A stretch of DNA of 64,000 nucleotides from Neoceratodus forsteri (Eukaryota > Chordata > Ceratodontiformes > Ceratodontidae). Numbering within the stretch: position 1 is the stretch's first letter; every line of letters starts with the position of its first letter. Position numbers and translations under genes: made by a program. The notes beneath the pieces are model-generated. The model ran no database searches. It worked only from the letters and a program-made list of their open reading frames with translations, and was not told where the DNA came from. Shown in pieces: positions 34,942-45,971 of the stretch. The DNA lies in NCBI GenBank assembly GCA_016271365.2, contig JADMNL010000022.1, forward strand, positions 218,340,501 through 218,404,500, written 5' to 3'.

Positions 34942-36720
34942 TGAACTCTGTTTATCACCACCTTCTGTCCTCTATCCCCCAACCAATTCCACATTCAGTT
35001 TACCACCTTTGGACCCATTAATAGGCTGCCCAACTACTTTACCAGTCTCCTGTGTGGAACAGTGTCGAAGGTCTTATTGAAATCAAGGTACGCCACATCC
35101 ACCACTCCACCCTGATCTAATTCCTTGGTCACCCAGTCAAAGAAATCTATCAGATTTGCCTGATATGACCTCCCCCCAGTAAATTCATGTTGCCTCAGGT
35201 CTTGTATGTCACTGGATTCAAGTTATTCCACTATCCTTTCCTTCTGTGGTGATTCAATTAGTTTCCCCTCCATCGAAGTTAGGCTGACTGGCCCATAATT
35301 GCCAGCCTCCTCCCTGCTCCCATGTTTGTGAAGTGGAACAACATCTGCCCTCCTCCAGTTCTCTGGGACCACCCCTGTCTCCAGTGAGTGGTTGAATAGG
35401 CCTGTCCGAGGTACAGCCAGCTTCTCTCTGAGCTCCCTCAATATTCTTGGGTGTGTCCCATCAGTCCCGATAGCTTTGGCCACTTTCAGATTTGCAAGTG
35501 CCTTCAGGACTGTCTCTCCTCTGTAAATGGACTAGTCTCCACCTCCCTTCCTACGATGCTCCTGACACTTATCTGTGTCCCCTCTCTTTCCCTTTCCTCC
35601 ATGAATGCTAAACAAAAGCATTCTTTCAGGATGTCTGCTTTTCTCTTGTCCCCTTCCACGCCCCCTCCTTCTTAGTCTTACAGTCCCTCCCCAGTCTTTC
35701 TCCTTTCACTCATATACCTGAAAAATGCCTCGTCTCCTTTCTTTACTGCTTGAGCTATTTTCTCCTCTGTCTGTGTCTTTGCGCTCCTGACTGCTTTCCC
35801 TCCCTCCCTCTGCTTCTCCTGATTCACCTCCCTGTCCTCCTCCCTCTGTGCCTCCTTATACCTCCTGAATGCCAACTTTTTTGCCCTTACCTTCCCAGCC
35901 ACCTCTTTTGAGAACCATAGCAGTTTCTTTTTCCTCTTAGTTTTACTTACTTGCCTGACGCAGAGGTTTTTTGCCCTCACTATCCCCGCTTTTAGTTTTG
36001 CCCACTGTTCCTCCACTTCACCCAAGTCCTCTCCCCCTGCTAAGGCATCCCTGAGGCATTTCCCCATCCTTGTAATATCAGCCCTGCTTAAGTCCAGTAC
36101 CCTTGCCTTTGTGTGGTTCATTGCTGCCACAGTCCTTATATTGAACCACACTGTATGTGATCACTGGTCCCCAAGTGGCCACCCACCGAGACGTATGCAA
36201 CACTTTCTCCATGACTGAGTACAATGTCCAATATTGCTCCCTCACTAGTAGGCTCCTTTATTAGTTGCCAGGGGAACGACCCCTGCAGGGAGTCCAGGAT
36301 GTCCTTGCTCCTAGCTGAAGCTGCAGCTGGGAGGCTCCTATCTACATCCAGCAGATTGAAGTCCCCCACCAGCAGCACATCCTCCTTATTTGCCAACTTT
36401 TGGATGGCTTCCACCAGATCCCTATCCATCTCCCCCTCCTGTGCTGGAGGTCTGTAGATCATGCCAGTGTGAATAGCGGCTCCATTCCCCATCTCTAGGG
36501 TGACCCACAGTACCTCCGCCCCTCCCTGTATCTCTGTGGCTTTTATGCTATCCCTCACATAAACAGCCACTCCTTTCCCTTTCTTATTCACTCTGTCCTT
36601 CCTGAACAAGGTATAGCCAGGTATGGCTATGTTCCAGTCATGGTTTTCACTGCACGGTGACCCAGTAATGGCAACAATGTTCCAGTCAGCCTCTTTAAAT
36701 ACTTGCCAATGAAACATTTA
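34942..36720 (-). pseudogene. CR1 LINE ORF2, endonuclease and RT N-terminal half, minus strand
   Basis: On the minus strand the APE-type endonuclease is at about 36717-36136 with IPGYTLFRKDR, GKGVAVYVRDS, VGDFNLLDVD and LGTSDH. The usual ITETW glutamate motif reads ITGSP, so a catalytic residue is missing. Then the linker (ARVLDLSRADITRMGK) and the RT N-terminus at 35483-35223 (NWRRADVVPLHKHG, NYGPVSLTS). It continues into 31687-32692 after the nested plus-strand CR1. Confidence 0.85.
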
Positions 36721-36927
36721 AACCACTCACTGAGGACCTGGGTTCCTCTCCCAGATGGATGTAGGCCATACCCCCTATATAGGCCTCCATCCCTCCAGGT
36801 GGGACCCCAGTCCCCAATGTAGCCAAATCCTTTCCCCTGCACCATTCCTTCAATTATTGGTTGAAGCTCCTGGTACGATGCACCCTACCATCCTACCCCC
36901 CCCATCATAGGCAAGCAGTACCTCAGA
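36721..36927 (-). pseudogene. CR1 ORF1 C-terminal end
   Basis: Minus-strand GLYRGYGLHPSGRGTQVLSE fits the last block of the SGNH-hydrolase-like domain of CR1 ORF1 (DGxHxSxxGxxxL), with the catalytic-type His present and the Asp changed to Tyr. It is separated from the rest of ORF1 by the SINE at 36940. Confidence 0.6.
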
Positions 36928-36939
36928 AAATGTCACTGA

Positions 36940-37561
36940 TAGCCAGCCCAGTGGCACTGAGGGTTGAGGAGCTGGATGCCACACCTCGCACCACGCCAGC
37001 GATCTGGGTTCGGGAATGAGCCTGGATCGTCGGGGGTTGGCAGGGGAGGAGAAGGATCAAGCGTCCGTCAGACTGCTCTCCTTCTCCAGGGAGGGTGTGT
37101 GTGTGCTGCTGTCGGTGTCCTGGTGGCCACTAGCGACAGCTGGGGGTGATGCATGGCACAGGCAGACTATGGGGGACGTGCTGTGGCCGACACCAGGAAA
37201 GAGTGCGTGCAGTAGCGCATGTGCTCTTGTCCATTGGCATCATTGCACGCCACACACGCCAAGGGCAGAACAAGGAAAAGGGCACCAGTCATGGTGGCAA
37301 GATGGCTGTCTTCATGGGGGAATGTGCTTAGCACTGAGGGTACGCAGTAACACTGGATCTGGTCCTGGTGGCAGAGTGCGGGGGGGGGCTTTCCACCTCC
37401 CCACTGTGGGGGGCAAGCCGTGGGGATAAGCTGCAGGACCTGAACTTGGTGCTGAGGAGTCCTCAGGAGACGGTGGCCAGAGACCCCTGGAGGATGCCTG
37501 GACGTGTGTGTGAGGTAGGAAGACTGGTTGCCAGGGAGAAAAAGCATTAACAAAAAAAAAG
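36940..37561 (+). repeat. tRNA-derived SINE, copy 4
   Basis: The head is AGCCCAGTGGCACTGAGGGT with the B-box-like CTGGGTTCGGGA. The body is GATCAAGCGTCCGTCAGACT then CTCTCCTTCTCCAGGGAGGG. The A-rich tail ends at 37561. The flanking duplication is AAATGTCACTGA (36928-36939) and AAATATTACTGA (37562-37573), 10 of 12 identical. It is inserted into CR1 ORF1. Confidence 0.8.
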
Positions 37562-38434
37562 AAATATTACTGAGTGTGTTACCTGCCTAAGACTCCTCCC
37601 CAACTCCCTGAACTCCTCCTGCACTATACTAACCTCATCCCTGGCCAGGTAATTAAGTCCCTAGGTGAACAATGACATCCAGCTCTCCCGCCTGTCCTGC
37701 TGCTCTAGTGATCCCCAGGATCCACTTTCCATCCCTCTGAGCAGTGGTGGCAGGTAGGCACCTAACCTCCCTCTCCCCCTCCGTTCTGGCCTCCAAATCT
37801 ATCCAACCTCACAATGGAGTCTACAACCAGGAGTTGCTCCCTCCTCCTCTTGGGTCCTCTGCCACCTTCCCTGCGGACTCCACCATGGAGATCCCCCACA
37901 TCCTCTCTGGTCACTACTACGGGTGCCCATGCGACAGTCCTGCTCCACCAGGGCAGTGAAAGGATTGTGTAGTGGTACCATAGGGGAAATGTGCCTCTGA
38001 CCTACCACCTTCACCTTTCCCGAGCCCACCATAGTCCAGTTGCTTCTCCTCCTTTGCACCCTCTGAAGCAGCGGTAGTGGACTTGGTGTTCCCTGGGTGG
38101 GAGAGGAGGCCCCCGAATCCTAACCAACTTGACCTGGAGACGAGCACCCTCCCCTCTCAGTCCAGAGAGGTGCAGGCAGGTGGGTCAGCACTACAGTCTT
38201 TAGAAAGTCTCCTTGAAAACTGCCACCCCCACAGCCATGCATTGTGTGCCTTGTGTCAGTGATGTTGTTTTTTTAATTATGTTTCCACAACGCTTCCATA
38301 GAAAGCCGGGGAGGATTATCCTGGAGTGCCAGGAGCAGCCTGTCGGGGCTGTGGCAGTGGTGATGGCCCAGTAGACAATGTGGGTGTTGCAGCTGCCAGA
38401 CTGGCTGTCCTGACAGGTCAGCAGCCAGGACATA
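37562..38434 (-). pseudogene. CR1 ORF1 N-terminal and esterase-like part, minus strand
   Basis: The minus-strand frame at 38059-37799 reads NWTMVGSGKVKVVGQ, then VPLHNPFTALVEQ, the conserved block before the SGNH domain of CR1 ORF1. Further on, ELDVIVHLGT (about 37690-37660) matches the VxxHxGTND block with the ND lost. This makes the minus-strand CR1 close to full length before decay. Its upper end is lost at the Tc1 insertion at 38435. Confidence 0.65.
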
Positions 38435-40035
38435 CAGTGGCGTGAAAAAGTATTTGCCCCCTTCCTGATTTTCTCTATTATTGCATATTTGTCACACTGG
38501 ATGTTTTCAGGTCTTTAGACAAAATATAATATTAGATAAAGGCAACCTGAGTGAACAAATAACACTTTTTTTTTTACTTATTTCATTTATTTAATGAAAA
38601 AAGTTAACCAACACCAACTGGCACTGTGTGAAAAGTAATTGCCCCTAGTTAAATCAACCCAATTAAAGGGATAATTAGAGTCAGCTGATTGAACACAGCC
38701 AGGCTTGATTACAGCCAGCCCTGCTCAATATAAACCTCACTTATTTTGGCCCTTACCATCAGAGTCACGTTGCCAGCACAAAGATTCAACAAGCACATTA
38801 TGCCATGATCAAAGGAAGTTCCTGAAAAGATCAGAAAAAATTGTTGCCCTCTATCAGTCTGGAAAGGGTTACAAAGATATTTCTAAGGCTCTGGGACTCC
38901 ATCGAACCACAGTGAGAGCCATAATCTCCAAATGGAGAACACTTGGAACAATAGTGAACCTTCCCAGGAGTGGGCGGCCTGCCAAAATTACTCCAAGGGC
39001 ACAGTGTAAAATCATCCAAGAAGTCTCAAAGGATCCTAAAACAACATCCAAAGAACTGCAGGCTACTCTTGCCTCAGCTAAGGTCAGTGTTCATGACTCC
39101 ACAATCAGAAAGAGACTGGGCAAAAATGGGCTTCATGTGAGAGTAGCAAGGCGGAAACCACTGCTAACCAAGAAGAACATAAATGCTCGTCTCTCATTTG
39201 CCAAGAAGCACCTGGATGATCCACAAGCCTTTTGGGAAAATGCTCTATGGACAGATGAGTCCAAAGTGGAACTTTTGGACAACATGGATCCCATAATGTC
39301 TCGTAAAGCAAACACAGCATTCCACAGTAAGAACACCATACCAACAGTCAAACATGGTGGTGGTAGTGTGATGGTGTGGGATGCTTTGCTGCCTAAGGAC
39401 CTGGATGACTTGCCATAATTAAAGGAACCATGAATTCTGCTCTGTACCAGAAAATTCTTAAGGAGAACGTCCAGTCATCCTTCCGTCAGCTGAAGCTGAA
39501 GCGTAGTTGGGTCATGCAGAAGACAATGATCCAAAACACAAAAGCAAGTCCACATCAGAATGGCTAAAAGAAGTAAAATTAAAGTTTTGGAGTGGTCTAG
39601 TCAAAGTCCAGACTGAAACCTAATAGAGATGCTGTGGCAGGACCTGAAACGAGCAGTTCATGCTCGAAAATCTACCAAATGTTACTGAATTAAAGCAGTT
39701 CTGAGAGGAAGAGTGGGTTAAAATTCCTCCACAGCGATGTGAAAGACTGATATTGAATTATAGGAAGTGTTTGGTTGCAGTCATTGCAGCTAAATGTGGC
39801 ATAACCAGTTATTAAGTGTAAGGGGGCAATTACTTTTCACACAGTGCCAGTTGGTGTTGGTTAACTTTTTTTCATTAAATAAGTGAAATTAAAAAAAAAA
39901 ACAAGTGTTATTTGTTCACTCAGGTTCCCTTTATCTAATATTACATTTTCTCTAAAGACGTGAAAACATCCAGTGTGACAAATATGCAATAATAGAGAAA
40001 ATCAGGAAGGGGCCAAATACTTTTTCACGCCACTG
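38435..40035 (+). mobile_element. Tc1/mariner transposon with long inverted repeats
   Basis: The element is 1601 bp, flanked by TA on both sides (38433-38434 and 40036-40037). Its termini are CAGTGGCGTGAAAAAGTA and the exact complement. The inverted repeats are about 211 bp (38435-38645 and 39825-40035) with few mismatches. It carries one degenerate transposase. Elements of this type move by DDE cut-and-paste into TA. Confidence 0.94.
38705..39800 (+). pseudogene. Degenerate Tc1-like transposase
   Basis: The open part is 38705-39418. The paired-like helix-turn-helix reads KIVALYQSGKGYKDIS and GLHRTTVRAIISKW. The GRPAKITPRA linker follows, then a second HTH, then the catalytic core with LWTDESKV as the first Asp. 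About 20 residues after it are missing relative to the family. Beyond 39418, stops occur. The second Asp region (EDNDPKH) and the third acidic site (PDxNLIE, interrupted by a stop) are still recognisable near 39520 and 39610-39630. The true start was probably upstream of the frameshift at about 38822. Inactive. Confidence 0.88.
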
Positions 40036-40037
40036 TA

Positions 40038-41150
40038 TATTACAAAGATGATGTGAGGGAGTTCTGGGCCCTGGCTGAGCCGTCAATGGTAAGTGATGGG
40101 GGGTGCCACTGTGTGTCAGCTGTGTTCAGCTGTGGCACTGTATGTGCATCCTGCTCATGCCTGTCCTCTGAGGTCCTCATGTTTCAGGGGTATCATGGAC
40201 CACTGCACTGTATGGTGCTGGTCGAGAGTGGGTGCACACCCTCCATGCCAAGGGGGCCCAATAACGATTCACAGGAAGAGTAGGAGGACTAAATTGCATC
40301 CCAGTCCCACATCACTCCCGTAAGGCTGCAGCGGGGGTTGTGTTGTTTTGCATGTTCCTGTCCATAGACAGGAACATACTTATCTTCTGATTATGTACCC
40401 TTCAGCCCTCCTTAGTAAAGTATATTTTGAACCTGTGTCTCGTGTCTGCATCTTTCTTCTGGTCAGTGTTGGCATGCAGGTGCCTATGACTGTCAGTCAC
40501 GCAGAGGGTTTGGTGTGTCCTGCAAGGGGGGGGGGGAGCCTGCCACAGGTCTTAGTGCCAACCTGACAGCTGTGCAGGGGGAAAGTGAGCACCATGGGGC
40601 ATGCTATGTGCATGGTGCCCATGTACAGTGTTGGGGACTGTGGGGCACATGTGTACGGGGGGGGGCATTCCTTTGTCCCTTGGTGTGCTTGCAGTATCTT
40701 TGTATTGTACCTGTTTTATGGGTTTCTGTTGCACTATATACATAATATTACACTGCCGGCTTCAAACCTGTGTTGCAGTACAGGTCTTCCACAGTGGTGG
40801 TCCATCCAGACATATATCCATAGCTCTTACAGTCCCGGCAGGCTGTACTGCCCTGTATGCAGGCCTTGCATGCATGCAGTTTATGGCAGCCCTCCACATG
40901 GCATTGAGCTGCACATGTGGTCCCATGCACCGAGGCAACATATTGCATGTCATGAATGCATGTATGTGTGTCACACACATGCCACTATGCAGCCATGTCT
41001 CTCTGCTCTTGCATAGTGCTGTCATGGTGGCAGTATGCACAGGACACATTCACATGCCTCTATGCATGCCACAAGGCTATGGCCTATGTGTTTGGGTGTC
41101 ATATCCCCATATACATGGCAGTTACGCATGATGCAGGGACTGCCTAACAG
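40038..41150. other. Anonymous TG/GCATG-rich DNA
   Basis: Overlapping open frames arise from low-complexity TGCATG-rich sequence, most dense at 40860-41060. I recognise no protein. It may include the 5' end of the CR1 broken by the Tc1 insertion, but I cannot show this. Confidence 0.4.
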
Positions 41151-41790
41151 TAGTGTACAGGCTGAGTGGGTTCATATAGTGACCAATTGTGCAATCAGAT
41201 CCATAACATCTTCAGACCTTGCCCCAATGGTGCTGCAGCTCTCTACAACCCCAGTCCCAAGGAAATCAGTATGGAGGTTGAACGTGAGTCTGCTGAATGC
41301 AGAGGAATTCAAAGAGCTAATAAATACTAACGAACAGGCATTCCTATTAAACAATCCCCACGGAGAGACCACACCAGACATGTGGTGGGATTCACTGAAA
41401 GCCTCCATATAGGGAGACATAATAAGTTATGCAGTACATAAGGAATAAGACAGGCTCGCACTGAGACTAACCCTGGAAAGAGAAATCGCAGTCCTCGAAT
41501 TCCAGCATACAATAGTACTGGATGAAGGGGTAAAGAAAGAGCTAGCTCAAAAGAGGGAATGACTCACATGCTTACTAGAATAACAGATGAGGGTAACTTT
41601 AGGTACACAAAGCAGAGGTGTTATGAGCAAAGTAATACAGCTGGGTGCTTGCTGGCCCGCCAGTTGTACAAACAAGCAGTGAGTCATGTGGTGCCCCTCA
41701 TCACAAAACATGAGGATGGGGCCCAAACCAACCACCCAGTAGAGATTTAGCAGCCTTCAAGAGGTTTTACTTTTCCTCGTACAAGACCGA
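41151..41790 (+). pseudogene. L1 ORF2 linker (L1 copy 2, first segment)
   Basis: It starts near the endonuclease C-terminus (SSDLAPMVLQL in place of SDHAP) and continues VWRLNVSLLNAEEFKEL, MWWDSLKASI and DIISYAVHK, the L1 linker between endonuclease and RT. LAAFKRFYFSSY follows near 41750-41785. It is interrupted by a CR1 fragment at 41791, and the element is 5'-truncated or obscured upstream. Confidence 0.72.
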
Positions 41791-41993
41791 GTAGGACCCC
41801 AGCCACAAGTGGTGAGGGCTGAAACAATCACAGGATTTAAGAATGCATAAGATAGACATAAAGGAATTCTGGAGGTCAAGGGTAAGGGGCAACAGAGTTC
41901 TAGAAAAACATAAACTGAAGTTACAAACTCAAATGGGCAGACTAGGTGGGCCATAGGCCCTTATCTGCCGACATTGTCTATGTATCTATAAGG
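41791..41993 (+). repeat. CR1 3' fragment nested in L1 copy 2
   Basis: The last CR1 coding residues (ITGFKNA, DRHKGILE-like) precede the 3' UTR with GGGCAGACTAGGTGGGCCAT and a terminus GTCTATGTATCTAT. It is severely 5'-truncated, typical of CR1. Confidence 0.75.
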
Positions 41994-42623
41994 AGTAGGT
42001 GTAGAGGTATTTGTAGGGGGGCTGCCCATCCCACACCATGCAAAAGTATACAGGGAAACACTGGCCACCCCAAACACACAGTAAGAAATACTAAACAAAA
42101 TTAAGCCATTGAGAAACAACATAGCATGGGGATGGATGGGTACCCATCTGACTATTATAAAATATTTAGCTCGGAAATAGCTCCTATGTTAGGGGAAGTA
42201 TTTAACCATCTTTTACAGGATGGACAGCAACTACCACTCTCCTGGCGTCAGGCCAAAAATATCACTTTTGTTAAAACCGGGGAAAGATCCAGAGGCCTGT
42301 GGGTCCTGCAGACCAATTGCATTGCATAACGCAGACCTGAAATATTTATGGGTATCCTGGCAGACAGACTGCAGAAAAGTATTCCAACGTTGATTCACCA
42401 CAACCGAGCAGGCTTAATTACAGGGATAGTGATTCAGGATAATATTCACAGGTTTCTGAATACAATTACAGCACATTAAAATAAAAAGGCCTTCCAGCTG
42501 GCCATCAGTATGCATGCAGAGAAGGGCTTTGACAGGGTCGACAGGCAGTTCCTAATCGCTACTCTCCAACAGTTTGATTTTGACGCCCACTTCATAGGAA
42601 TTATATCATCCTTATATAAGGCC
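41994..42623 (+). pseudogene. L1 ORF2 RT N-terminal part (L1 copy 2, second segment)
   Basis: Readable blocks are DGYPSDYYKIF, PLSWRQAKNITFV, LADRLQKSIPTLIH, NRAGLITG and MHAEKGFDRVDRQFL, in RT order. Stops at several points. Cut off at 42624 by a T-rich insert that itself hosts gypsy copy B. RT continues at 53227. Confidence 0.75.
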
Positions 42624-42789
42624 CGGAGTTTTTTAATTTTATTTTATTTAAAAGTTATATAAGAATAACAACAATAACAATACAACTGAACAACGCAACA
42701 ACACAATACAGATAAAATGAACAATACCCCTACCCACCCCTCCCACCCTTATGCAGGGAGTTGAGAACATTTGATATATCAAAGACACA
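42624..42789 (-). repeat. Tail side of an inserted element interrupting L1 copy 2
   Basis: It starts TTTTTTAATTTTATTTTATT, like the complement of a poly(A) tail of a minus-strand insertion. GGAGTT occurs at both outer junctions (about 42621 and 53225), a possible short duplication. The rest of the insert is 53014-53226, on the far side of copy B. Confidence 0.45.
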
Positions 42790-44618
42790 TGTAACTCCCA
42801 GGTGGCGCTGTCCCAAGGGCTACTACCCCTGCCTGCTTGACTACTGACAGGTTGAGGGGCCTAGGTTCTATGGCAGGTGCCTCCACCCAGAGGTCAGGGT
42901 TTGTAGTGGTTAGACTAGCTTGGTCACAGCCCTCTGGGACACTGAGACCCCTTTTTATTCCCTCTAGTGGCTCACACAGTACACAGGGGTCACAGTCCCA
43001 ATACCCCACGTATACACACTGTTCAATCATAAAGTACCTTACCCTCGAGACTGATTCTGAAGCACGTCTCTGAGGACCCCCTGTAAAATAAGATTAAACA
43101 ACATACACAGCAAAATACAATACTGTCTCCATAAATACCAACACCACAGACAGTAAATAGTATAACAACAACAAATCTGATTTATTTAGGGGACAGTAAC
43201 ACGGGAGGGGGCAATCAGGTTAATTGGCAGAATTAAATCACAGTACTATGCACACATACAGGGTCGGAAAAGTCACACTCTGGGTACCCAGGTTGGGGGG
43301 GGCTAGCCAGGTCCGTTGCCTGGGGTTGGCCGGCAGGTGCAGATGGACAGGGCCCTGTAGAAGAAAATATATGCACAACACCCAATTGTAATCTGGAGCC
43401 AAATAGCTCAGTCCATGAAGAAGTGAAACAACAATAATTAGATGACACACTTGTAATTGAAAACAGGCTGCAGGGGAATACCCTGATTTGTACTCACAAT
43501 ACCCAAGCTGAGAACCGGATGGTGGATGTTCTTCTGGGTTGCCAGAACAACAGGGCATGGAGACAAGGTCCTTGTGACTGGACCCCACTGCGGTTGATAG
43601 CAAACGGATATAGTCCGAATTAAGCTGGGGTTTACTTCCAGCTTCAGCACACAATTCACTGTACAGGGGATTTGAAATAGCGATTCCCCACAAGCACCAC
43701 GCACATTTATATGTAAAAGGAAAGTACTATACCTGGCAGGCTGCTCCTCAATCCCAGTCGCAATTACTGCAAAATACCTGGGAGCACACACAGCAGCTTC
43801 AGATCCCGACAGACCGAGCACGATTCAGCAATTTCTCCAGTCTTCTACAGGGTGAGCCTGGTTTCCACACTTCTAGTGCTTCTTTCTCCTCACAACTCAG
43901 ATTCAGTCCAAACTGGCACTCACAAAGGCTGCAGACCGAAACTCAGGGCCTCACATGCGCTTCCCACGCGAAACTATACACCGCAGAAGCACACAGCTCC
44001 TTCTCTCTTCACTGCCACAACTGATCTGATCTTTCCAGTCACAGAGCAGGGCATTTCCTTTAGCTCACACTATTCTGTTGGCTGATTCAGCTGTCACTCA
44101 CAATAAGACTCCCCTCTGTTGGTAGAAAAAGGCACCAAGGTCAAAACTACATTTCCCAAAGTCACTGCCCATACAACCCCCTTGTGGCTGGCTCAGATTA
44201 AGAGTCCAAATTCTGATTCATCCACAGGCTCCATTTTAGGGCTCCCTTAACCCAATTGGCCTAGCACAGCAGTTTAGGTCCAAATTGGAGAGGTAACACA
44301 CACAGAGTCCCAACTGCAATAAAGGCAGGTTAGACAAACTACAATTTTGTTAATGCTTTAAATGATTACAGGCAAACAGTTACAGCTTTCAGATGGGCTT
44401 CCTTTGCACCTTCAGTGACCGCAAAATGGAGCGATAACTCAGCAGCTCAGGCGGGATTCGAGCATTAAATAAATTAAAGAGACAGTACGTGGAGGCACAA
44501 ATAGCACTCACTTGCAACCACAGTTAAGCAGCTCAGACGCTGAAAACCACCCAGGCTTGGAGCATTCAGGCAAGCTCCTGGAAGACTTTTGGGAACCCCC
44601 ATTTGCAGGGAGGTTACA
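42790..44618 (-). repeat. 3' LTR of gypsy copy B (1829 bp)
   Basis: Ends are TGTAACTCC (42790) and GGTTACA (44618). It lacks 46 bp present in the 5' LTR and in copy A, so the deletion is post-insertion. It contains the conserved acceptor, mini-exon and donor near 43040-43090 on the minus strand. Confidence 0.92.
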
Positions 44619-44626
44619 CCCTTCCT
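44619..44626 (-). promoter_or_regulatory. Polypurine tract of copy B
   Basis: AGGAAGGG on the minus strand directly abuts the 3' LTR. Confidence 0.55.
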
Positions 44627-44822
44627 GGCCTGGAAAAACTTGTCGTCCGTGTCAAGTAAGTACCCCCATAAGTTTCAGTATAACCATATACATTTACATC
44701 AGTATCACATTAGGCTTATACATGTAATCATCAGTCAACATATCACCTCACCAGAAACCCATTTCTGAAACTTTTATGTACATCACTTTTTACACAGTAT
44801 TACACACATATTGTACCGTAAC

Positions 44823-45401
44823 TCAGGTTATTACCTCCTGTACATGAAACTTGAAAAGAGGGGGCCCTTCCCTATTAGCTACCTTGGGGCTGGATGGGGC
44901 AGGGGCACCATACCTAGAGGGCAACACAAGTAACTTGGAGTTAGCACTGATGTTCAGTTTGGGCAATGAGCTTGGGGATACATACACTCCTTTTTGGACA
45001 ACATTGAGAGACAAGTCCACAGGCCTCCCAAGAGAATCATAACTGAGGTGCACCACAGGCTTTACAGCTCGACCAGTCTTTCTAGGGGGAACTGTTACAG
45101 TCTCTGCACTCTGAGTCTCATTTTCAGCATTGTCCTCACTTGTCAGGGGAGTCTCCATTGGGGTAGAGAGGCTAGAACTTGGGGCACTTTCAGCTCCAGG
45201 AGTTGCAATCTCTGAGTCCACAACACTTGGCTCACATGGAGAACTTTCGGACACTGGCAGTGGACCATCAGGGCACTTAAAATACTCTTCTTGTTCTGGT
45301 ATATCACCAGTCTGTTCCAGTCCATCATATTCCTCCTCTGAAAGCTCAGACAGTTCAACCATACACAATGATTCCATATCATCTGACTTGATGCTTTGCA
45401 T
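44823..45401 (-). CDS. pol: Gypsy pol C-terminal tail, copy B
   Basis: A 192-residue open frame. It has an acidic N-terminal part (ELSEEEYDGLEQTG), a Ser/Pro/Thr/Glu-rich middle, then RAVKPVVHLSYDSLGRPVDL. The HLSYDxxGxPxD block is familiar from pol ends of vertebrate gypsy elements. It follows the integrase C-terminal domain. Relative to 45971-45408 it is in another frame, so a frameshift or stop near 45405 separates them. The function of such tails is unknown; chromatin or Gag contact would be a guess. Confidence 0.75.
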   Translation of the reverse strand: MQSIKSDDMESLCMVELSELSEEEYDGLEQTGDIPEQEEYFKCPDGPLPVSESSPCEPSVVDSEIATPGAESAPSSSLSTPMETPLTSEDNAENETQSAETVTVPPRKTGRAVKPVVHLSYDSLGRPVDLSLNVVQKGVYVSPSSLPKLNISANSKLLVLPSRYGAPAPSSPKVANREGPPLFKFHVQEVIT

Positions 45402-45407
45402 TTCACT

Positions 45408-45971
45408 TTATGGGAGCATTGGCTCCAGGGACAAAGCTGGGGGCTTAGACAGTACAGAAGGCCCAGCTTCATCTCCAGGATTGACTAGGGGATTGCCCCA
45501 AAACAATTGACTCAGTTCGTAAGAAAGGTAGTATTCAAAGCCACATTCACTCTTCTCTGACATGGACTGACAGTCATGTTCAACTGGGACTTGTGGAGGG
45601 GAACACTTTAACTCAGCTTCTGTAGGTGCAGACTTTCTTGATTTTTTCTTAGCAGCAGCTCTAGTCACTGGTCCAGAGGGGGCATTTTCTGGGGGCTCAG
45701 ACTCAATCAAGATTTGTCCAATGGGCAGTAAATGATTTCTATGCATTGTTTTAACATCTTTTGAATTATTCTCAGGCCTTACTTTGTAGACAGGTAGATC
45801 ATCTAGTTTGCCCACTACAATGTGAGGGAGATGGTGCCATCTGTCAGTAATCTTGTGTTTGCCATGCAGTACCAGATTTCTTAGCAATACCCGATCTCCC
45901 TCCTGGAGTTCCTGTGCTTTTGTCTTTTTATCATACCTTTCTTTGTTGGCCAGATTTCTTTTGGAAGCCAT
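45408..45971 (-). CDS. pol: Gypsy integrase C-terminal domain, copy B
   Basis: An open frame of 187 residues. The GPF/GPY-type domain reads DRVLLRNLVLHGKHK, then RWHHLPHIVVGKLDD and TMHRNHLLPIGQI (within residues 25-80). An acidic, Ser-rich region follows. The domain contributes to DNA binding by Ty3/gypsy integrases. It overlaps the integrase core frame by 91 nt, marking a frameshift near 45930. Confidence 0.82.
   Translation of the reverse strand: MASKRNLANKERYDKKTKAQELQEGDRVLLRNLVLHGKHKITDRWHHLPHIVVGKLDDLPVYKVRPENNSKDVKTMHRNHLLPIGQILIESEPPENAPSGPVTRAAAKKKSRKSAPTEAELKCSPPQVPVEHDCQSMSEKSECGFEYYLSYELSQLFWGNPLVNPGDEAGPSVLSKPPALSLEPMLP

Noticed and set aside
40585..41131. Overlapping open frames of 143 and 176 residues
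   Set aside because: Low-complexity TGCATG-rich DNA opens several frames at once. The translations are Cys/His/Met-rich with no domain pattern.
42786..42789. Five-base target duplication for copy B
   Set aside because: CA alternation at the junction allows a 5-bp reading, but copy A gives only 4 bp (CTTG), so 4 bp was preferred.
43238..43693. 151-residue open frame in the copy B 3' LTR
   Set aside because: It is in the LTR leader. Similar residues occur in the other LTRs, but stops interrupt it in copy C, so I did not call it a gene.
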